A stretch of DNA of 64,000 bases from Chlorops oryzae (taxonomy: Eukaryota; Arthropoda; Insecta; Diptera; Chloropidae). Below, piece after piece: positions 57,315-64,000 of the stretch. Positions within the stretch are counted from its first letter, which is position 1. Each line of letters begins with the position of its first letter. The notes under the pieces are model-generated. The model had not been told where the DNA came from and made no database searches. It worked only from the letters and a program-made list of their open reading frames with translations. Location of the stretch: assembly GCA_020466095.1 (NCBI GenBank), contig CM035807.1, forward strand, positions 77,622,595-77,686,594, read 5' to 3'. Made by a program: the position numbers and the translations under genes.

Positions 57315-59654
57315 TGAGAACAGACTTACGACCGAATTCACCCAAATATTTAATTAATATTTTAATAAAATTTCGACTTATTTCGTTTCCCTATTTAATT
57401 TAAATTAAAATTATTTAACAAATAATTAAATTAGATCAGTATTAGAAAAAAATATTTGTTAGTGCGATACACTGTTGCCAGCTAAGGGGAATCTTTCCTA
57501 AATTAGAGACCTTTATGATCTTTTGTGGAGTCGTGGCGCAGTGAAAATTTTATGGGACCTTATCTATGGGACCAAGTTTTTGATTTTAGAAGTATTCCAA
57601 ATTAATTTTAAGTGAATTTTGACCATGTTTTGAGAGATTCAGGGGATTATTCCCCCAAAAATCTGGCAACAGTGGTGCGATATAAAACAGCTCACTAGGT
57701 TCCGTCTATTATGTACCCATTTTTTACAAAAGTTTTATTTTCAATTGAAATATTTTCAAGCAATTGCCATTTAAAAATCTAAGTTTTGGTAAAAGCCGAA
57801 AAAAGATAACATATGTATTTTGAAATAAGTATTTGTTTTATTAGTAATTATTATTGTTTTGTTGTTTTATGTTAAAAAACACCACGGGCCCATAGCCTCA
57901 GAAGCTAGCGCCTCTTATTTTATTAAAGATTTCGTCTTAGTTCATTAAGGCGATGTACTCAAATAATAATAATAAAAATGAAAAACATCATTTCCTCGAA
58001 AAATGATTTCGAGAAGGAGTTTCAGAAATCTTCCCCTAATATGTACTTATCTGAATGATTTAAAGAGTTCGCTCCCAGGAAGATTGGACTTCACTTTCCT
58101 TGGATATGATTTTGTTATTTATATGAAAACATCCACACTCAAATTTTAATCACCAGACCTAGATTTTAAACCTTTTTTTCTTACAGAGGTTTTCTTATAG
58201 CTTTTAGCGATTTTTATCGCCCGCGATCATTGTGTTTATTTTCGTACGCTGTGATGTGTTTTAATGAAGAGAGTGAATTTTTATTTTTGCCTAATGAAAG
58301 CCTAAATCGTACTAAAATATTTTTGACTTCACTACATGAAAATAAAACTCTAACTTTTCCCGATTACACCACTTCAAAAATTAGCCTCAATTTAATTTGC
58401 TAATCAACGTTAATCTCTGGAAAATGCGACAGAAGACCCTTATTTAATTGATTGAATTTCTTAAATATAAAAGGAAAAAATTGAGGAAGACGAGTCAAAC
58501 AGGGAGACGGAAAGATAAAGCACCCGCTACTGTTGACACTCCTCCTCCAGGCAATTGTGAAACATAATCCGTCATTAAATGCACCACAAAAGCCAAACGA
58601 TGAACGGGGACGATGATGACGACGACAAAAGCAGTCGGCTCAAGTCGGACGAAAAAATGATTTGTTATTATCCGCCCAGCTACAGGAATCCTTGAAGCAC
58701 GCTGTGCAATCAATTTACGGTGGGTGTCATTATCCTGTTTCCTTGTTTTTTCGCACATATGGCAGCATTTGCTTGGGAGCTTCCTGCTTCCGTCTTCCTA
58801 CGCTATCGTTTACACAACAATATGGCGAGCTTCAAAATTATCTTCTCATACTTTTATTTTCTACTTGCTATGGTATTATCTTCGTCTTTGTCGCCCTTTT
58901 TCCATTCATGCTTTTTATTTTTATTCGTATCTTTCATATGACAAATTGTACGGCGAATGTGGCAAGCCAACCGCATTTAATAAATTCTGGTATCTATCTT
59001 TTATTTAGTTTTTTTTTTTATACTTGGAGGGTTAAAGCTGCAGAAGAGTACAATAGATTCAATTAACACCGGACAATTTCAGTTAAGAAGCAAAAGAATA
59101 TTTTTTGAGAGAAGAGATTAAGTTTAGTCCAATAAATTCTCTCGATACTCGCTCTTCTCGATGCCTTGTGCGTGTTTTGATGTCACACTTCGATGGAGCC
59201 ATTGGCATGAAAAGAAAATTATAACAGTCTTCAATTCAATTTCACCCACTGGGCCACTGCACTAAATGTGCATCGTCGCGTTGTGGCGATGCTCTCGAAT
59301 GCAGTTGGAAAAAGGCGAAGATTGGTTTTTTGATCTTGCATCTTGCATATTGAATCCAAGACAAGAAATACTAACTCCGCTTTAGACAGTGACGCTAAGT
59401 ACTGCTAATTAGTAGCTGTATAAAAAATCCCATTAATCAATATAACCCTGAATTGACGTTGAAAAATGCTTGTTGAGTCCATCGAAACCGGAGTGTGCTT
59501 TCAAGCTGAAAATTTGTTAAAATTATTTTTGTTTTATACCTACCATTTTCGATGGACGATAGATAAACTTTCAAGTGTGAACATAAGGTCAGTTAATGTG
59601 AGTAGCCTTTTTTTTTAAGCATTGCACGATTTATAATAGGCCTATTCACGAGAC
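57315..59654. other. gene-free region, partly unique-looking
   Basis: No gene was recognised. 58480-59350 has less homopolymer and higher complexity than its surroundings and may be conserved regulatory DNA, but nothing specific can be named. Its open frames lack domains. Confidence 0.4.
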
Positions 59655-59780
59655 CTCGGTATCGTGGCAAAAGTGCAAAAGTGGAAGATTTTTCAATAAA
59701 AGTTGTTGTTGAAAGCCTAACAAAATTTTTACACTTTTACACTTTTCGAACGATACCGAGGTCTCGTGAATAGGCCTATT
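59655..59780. mobile_element. 126-bp perfect-ended hairpin MITE
   Basis: 31-bp exact inverted ends (AATAGGCCTATTCACGAGAC... and the complement) enclose further imperfect pairing (AAAAGTGCAAAAGT / ACTTTTACACTTTT). The end itself contains the palindrome AATAGGCCTATT. There is no coding content. Confidence 0.8.
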
Positions 59781-60039
59781 CCTAATGTTTTGTTAACCTT
59801 AATTTATCCAATGATGCGATACGGTCGATCCTCGATCGAGTGAACTCTCGCTATAGTCTTATTTAGGGGTTAAAACCCCTACCAAAATCTAAATTAATTT
59901 TTTAAAGTGATACCTTATCGCTAGGGCTCGGAAAAAAGTACCCTAAAAACGACAAAAATGCGTTAAAACCATTAAAAATGCCAGTTTAGTCTCCAAGCTC
60001 ATTCAACTAATTAAAAATATTTTCTTTTCAGGGGGTTTA

Positions 60040-61060
60040 CTCATTATACCCGACACACTCTGTTTCGAGGGTATATTGCGTTTGTGTGGTTGTGTGTAAT
60101 ACCCAGAACCAGTCGAGATAGACCATACAAAATATATATTGAAATGATCAGCGTCACCAGGAGATTCGATTTAGACATGTCCGTCTGTCCTTCTGTCTGT
60201 CTGTTTGTATACAGTTATCTTTTCGAAGGAGTTGAGCTATCTTGACAAAATTTGGTATGCGTGCTCACGGGTACATGAGTTAGAACAAGTTCGAGAATGT
60301 ACTCGATCGGACCATTTTTAGGGGTACCTCCAGTTGTAAGGTCTGTTACGAAAATCACAAAACTGCTCTAAGATCGAAGTCCTTCAAGATATTTTGATGG
60401 AATTTGATATTCGAACATGTTTAAAGGCAAGTAATACGATTTAAAAAAATTGGAAAAGTGGGCGTGGCATAAGGGCGTTTTTCAAAAATCCTACTCCCGA
60501 AATACCAATGGGACTTGAACAAAAATTGGCACGTATACTTCCTTGATAGCCAGTAACGTCCTTCCTTTTTTCGATCGGACCATTATTAAGGGTACCTCTA
60601 GTACTAGGGTCTGTCACAAAAATCCTAAAAATGCCTCAAAATCAGACTTTATTGAAATATATCAATGAAACTTAGAATCCGATTAGAATTCCAAAAAAAT
60701 TTGAAAAGTGGGCGTGGCAAAAGGGCGGTTTTCATTTAGAAATTTAACAAAAGTCGGTATATGGGGCTCCTTATGCCTTTAAACACCTCTTGATATTAAA
60801 AATTATGTGTCTGTGTCGAGTATTCTATTGTCAGGCTCGCCTGACTATAACACCCTTACTTGTTCGAAAATGGCTTCCTCCACCCGAAATTCAAATGTGA
60901 CTTGAACGAAATTTGGCAGTTATGCTTCCTTTGTAGCCATAAACATCCTCTCCAAAAATTTCTTTGATAGGTAGATAATTAAGGGTATCTCCAGTACTAG
61001 GGTCTGTCACAAAAATCTCGAAACTGCCCCAAAATTGGACTTATTATCAAATAGTTTGAA
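60040..61060 (+). repeat. dispersed dipteran repeat with TCTG microsatellite and three internal units
   Basis: It starts CCCGACACACTCTGTTTCG and has a GTCCGTCTGTCC/TCTG run near 60180. Three units then carry GGGTACCTCCAGT or GGGTATCTCCAGT followed by GGTCTGTCACAAAAATC (60325, 60590, 60985). Two units also contain AGTGGGCGTGGCA. Non-coding. It resembles Helitron/DINE-like dispersed repeats of flies, but class is not established. Confidence 0.55.
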
Positions 61061-61064
61061 CTCC

Positions 61065-61372
61065 ACCACAGAACAGCTGATATGAAAAATTCAGTGATAT
61101 CATAACTAAAATATGCTCGATACAAAACTAGTGGCTCAAGTACTTATGACATATCATGATATATAGAATGCATAAACTATATATTTTTGGAGCTCTTCTG
61201 AATCAAAAATGTACAAAATTGCATAAACTATCATAAAAAACTAAAAAAGTTTTACATTAGATAGAAAACATTAAAAACTTTCATCGCAAGTATGTTTAGT
61301 TACAAAATTAAGTGAATACTCAAAAAAGTATAGCATCACTAGTTCACCACGGAATTCGGTTGTTGTTGTAAG
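61065..61372. repeat. partial copy of the 42962-43598 element family
   Basis: It shares ACAGAACAGCTGATATGAA, GTGGCTCAAGTACTTATGAC, AGTTACAAAATT and the terminal GTTGTTGTTGTAA with the earlier element. It runs up to the SINE-like insertion. Confidence 0.55.
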
Positions 61373-61379
61373 TGTCCCC

Positions 61380-61620
61380 TATATTGGTAGGTAGGTTGAA
61401 GGCCGTTAATCGGCCCATTGTGATACCATGGAGGTTTTCTTGTGTTTGTGTGAGTGTATGTGTTTTTTATGTAGTGTGCCCCTAACATGCGATTTTTGAA
61501 AAACCAGTGCTAGGCTTGGAACATTACACTCCGTTTCGCCTGTGCCGGGAATCGAACCTCGGACCCTGGGATCAATAGCGTAGCACGCATCCCCTACGCT
61601 ATCCCAGAGCCACGTCCACT
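61380..61620 (-). mobile_element. tRNA-derived SINE-like element
   Basis: Reading from 61620 leftward, a tRNA-like head contains TAGCGTAGGGGATGCG (A box) and GGTTCGATTCC (B box) about 35 bp later, then CGGCACAGGCG. An unrelated body follows, with CACACAAACACAAG and GCCTTCAACC words. The insertion splits the repeat family above (CTATATT occurs at both edges), supporting transposition. The head has box quality sufficient for Pol III transcription. Confidence 0.6.
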
Positions 61621-62378
61621 ATATTACTATATGATGAAATCGTTGACTGCCTACTACGCGATACACTTGGTGCAAAGCAAGTATGCAGAACCGAAGAAAG
61701 CAACCGAAGCCGAACAGCTTCAGTTAGTGATTGATTTTTTGTTGTTTTTGTTTTTTTAGACCATTATCTGAAGTTGTCATTCGTATTCCTTTGCGCAATG
61801 CGGTCCGGCCAATAAATTTTTCACTCGTATGTATGAAATATACAACCAAATATTATAAAAGTAACAAAATATATAAAAAATATTAAATTTGTGTGTGGCC
61901 ATTTTCAAAATGCTGGGCTTTTCCAAAAGAAGTCTGCGGCGTTACTTACCCTTTTTGTTACACTGAAAAAAATTATAGTACCATGTGCTATATTTTGTTA
62001 GCGCTAAATGCTATAACCATAGTAGAAAATGGGATAGTAGATTTTTGTTACTGCATCTACTATATTTTATACGAAACTTTAATAGCTGATATTGCTATAA
62101 TTTAATATAACCCGTGCTACACCAATAGCAGTTTACGCTGCAATTCCTCATAGTTTTTGCTATATGAACATAATATCTACAGATATAAAATATAGCTACT
62201 CCTTGGTATAGCATTTGACAAATGGCCTAGCACCAGCGACTGAGAAAAAATAAAAATCTTATTTTGTGTTTTGACATTTTTATTTATTTATTTTTGTTAA
62301 TTATTATATATTATATATTTTTTTTGTTTATTTTTTTTTTACTTTAAATCTTCTTTATCTTATATCTCCTTAAATTTT

Positions 62379-62450
62379 CTCGCCTCCACCGTGCCTCGAA
62401 CCGCTGACCTTCAGTTTGCTGGGCGAATGTCTTAACCATAACGCTAAACG
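62379..62450 (-). other. tRNA-like sequence, same family as 56909
   Basis: Reverse complement: TTTAGCGTTATGGTTAAGAC, a variable middle, then AGCGGTTCGAGGC and GGAGGCGAGAAAA. It shares both ends with 56909-56982 while the middle differs. Confidence 0.5.
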
Positions 62451-62706
62451 AACGAATTCAATTTCTTGGTCAAAATGCTCACTTGAGCTTATGGTTGCTC
62501 AGGTCTTGGGAAACGTGCTTAAAAATTTTTTTCACTTCAAAAATTTTTTACTTGAAAATTAACCCATTACAAAAATAATAAAACCTTTAAAATTTAGGGG
62601 AAAATTTTTGTCTTCCCAAACAACTGAACTTTGAACAAAAAAAAAAAAAAAAACTGTAATTTATAATAAAAAGTACAAACAAATTTAGGAAATATTCTCG
62701 CTGCCA

Positions 62707-62770
62707 TCATGGATCGAACCCCAAACCTCGCGGTTGTCGAGCCACAGTTTTCACCACTGGGCTACCGAAG
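62707..62770 (-). other. tRNA-like sequence with strong A and B boxes
   Basis: Reverse complement: GGTAGCCCAGTGGTGAAAAC (A box) and GGGTTCGATCC (B box). The acceptor arms do not pair, so a functional tRNA is unlikely. Confidence 0.5.
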
Positions 62771-63127
62771 CCTTATCGGGCAATTGATCAGAATGCGAAC
62801 TTAAACCAGACAACAGGGAGGAGCGAAAATAGCGAAAACGACAGCACATTTCAAGGCATTGCAGAGAGCGAGAGAGAGAGTAAACGAGAGCGATTTTGAA
62901 TATAACCTGTAGAAGATTGGAGTACTCCAGGGTATGGTCTAAGAGTACTCGTAAATGCCCCAGTACTGCTCGCCATTATTTTCCCTACAATGCATTCAAC
63001 TGACGATTTTAACATTGTGCTGTCATTGAAAAATCTCTACTCGCGTTTGAAGTAGTGTAGAAGTAGAGATTATGGGGCCAATCAAGTACATTTCATATGT
63101 TACGTTACTAGCAAAGGCAACGGCTCG

Positions 63128-63188
63128 GGCTGAAGTAGCGTAGAGCATTCGACGCACGCCCCGGGAGACGGGGTTCAATTCCCGCCAA
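63128..63188 (+). other. tRNA-like sequence
   Basis: TAGCGTAGAGCATTCG (A-box-like) and GGGTTCAATTCCCGCC (B box at 63172-63182). The T-arm-like CGGGGTTCAATTCCCG is complementary, but there is no matching acceptor stem. Confidence 0.5.
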
Positions 63189-63507
63189 AGTTTTTTATTT
63201 CTTTTATTTTTTAGTTATTCAAAATTAAATATTAAGAAGAATAAAATGGAAATAAAAAATAAAAAAAGGGTTCTAAATTCATAGAAATATTTGAACAAGT
63301 TCTGAGACGTCAATGCACCAATGGCGAAGTCAGACAAGCCATGTGTATTTTACTTTAAATTTTTTGTATTTTTTTGATTTTTACTAGTGTCCGACCGAAG
63401 GTGGATTTTTAGCCTAAGCCGAACAATCGGCAGAGTTGAAGACTTTGGCCGAAGACCGAAGGCCTAAGTTTTTATTTAAATAAAAATTTTTTATTTCAGA
63501 AAAAAGT

Positions 63508-63566
63508 TGTGCCTTGTCCGACCGGGATTTGAACCCGCCGACATTGGCGTGTTAGGCACTATCTCT
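63508..63566 (-). other. tRNA-like sequence
   Basis: Reverse complement has ATAGTGCCTAACACG (weak A box) and GGGTTCAAATCCCGG (B box with a closing T-arm). It lies beside a CCGAAGG-repeat patch at 63390-63465. Confidence 0.45.
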
Positions 63567-64000
63567 AATTTTTTTAAAGGAATCCCTTCTTAATTGTACA
63601 TACGTATACTTCGATTACGCTTTTGCCGAAGAATTCTTCGATTACACTGCCGTAGTAGAATTCTTCAACTAAATGGTAAGCGAAGGAGGTAACGAACGAA
63701 TTTTCAATGACAATTTTCATCGATCCTGGTAAGTGGTAGACACGTGCTGTATAGAATACCTCGATCGCTTACCAATGTCTACCATATCCCTCTGGGTTAG
63801 TATACACAAAATGTACACAAGAAATGAGAGTGAGTAATCAGATTTGCGATTTCTGATGTGTATCCGTTTTTATCTCCGCCTAAGCGGGTTTTTGCGAAAC
63901 TCAAGGAAATTTGAGATCCGTTTTTTCTTCGCCTGTGCGGACCTCCGCCAATGAGCGGATTTGATGGCGGGTGGGAAGTGACCGATCATTACCATAGCAT
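63567..64000. other. window end, no gene seen
   Basis: I see no gene or bounded repeat, only the short words CTTCGATTAC and GATCCG repeated once or twice. Confidence 0.5.

Noticed and set aside
58495..59066. Possible gene on either strand near 58.5-59.1 kb
   Set aside because: Frames on both strands overlap, lack domains and look hydrophobic by T-richness only. The region may be non-coding but unique.
56909..63566. Functional tRNA genes
   Set aside because: Box A and B are present, but acceptor and anticodon stems do not close and the sequences are embedded in repeats.

Overview
The window is AT-rich nuclear DNA from a brachyceran fly. The evidence is a chinmo homologue with Drosophila-like exon structure, an Osiris-family (DUF1676) gene, short GT-AG introns, LOA-clade retrotransposons and very many short terminal-inverted-repeat (TIR) elements. 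The repeat families look tephritid- or muscoid-like, but the species cannot be fixed from sequence alone.

Layout. 1-4344 is presumed chinmo intron: a PIF/Harbinger-like element at 638-1741 and a polypyrimidine tract at 3637-3975. 4345-6276 holds five chinmo exons (BTB core to two C2H2 fingers); the first coding exon lies upstream of the window. The frame stays open for 304 more codons after the TAG at 6274-6276, up to 7191, which suggests stop-codon readthrough. From 7192 to about 15.6 kb is probable long 3' UTR or downstream DNA with a perfect let-7 8-mer at 11878. 15.6-21.4 kb has no gene and carries a triple nest of small TIR elements. 21410-31258 is a three-layer transposon nest, readable from target-site duplications: a decayed LOA-type element (minus strand), interrupted by a hAT-like element with a perfect 8-bp duplication, itself interrupted by a younger LOA-type element with an uninterrupted ORF2. 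32291-34870 is a ~154-bp satellite in two opposed arrays with a 100-N assembly gap at the axis.

35757-37439 is a four-exon BAP18 (C17orf49)-like chromatin gene, whose second intron holds a dead duplicate of exon 3 and a small inverted-repeat element. It faces a BCDIN3D-like RNA 5'-phosphate methyltransferase gene (38233-38952, minus). 39.1-53.5 kb is gene-poor, with many MITEs, an ORF1 relic of a third LOA-type element and a relic of another mobile-element protein. 53517-54396 (minus) is a two-exon Osiris gene. 54.9-64 kb has no convincing gene. It contains a 1.42-kb insertion with a recurring 13-14-bp motif, whose empty site is preserved in a second copy at 9 kb, and six tRNA-like Pol III box A/B sequences set in repeats.

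The host genes have no obvious common pathway: chinmo is a temporal-identity transcription factor, BAP18 a chromatin-complex subunit, BCDIN3D an RNA end-modifying enzyme and Osiris a secretory/cuticle-associated protein. Best leads for a second look: the chinmo readthrough frame, the 55-56.5 kb motif-bearing insertion, the satellite palindrome, the tRNA-like cassettes and the exon duplication in the BAP18 gene.
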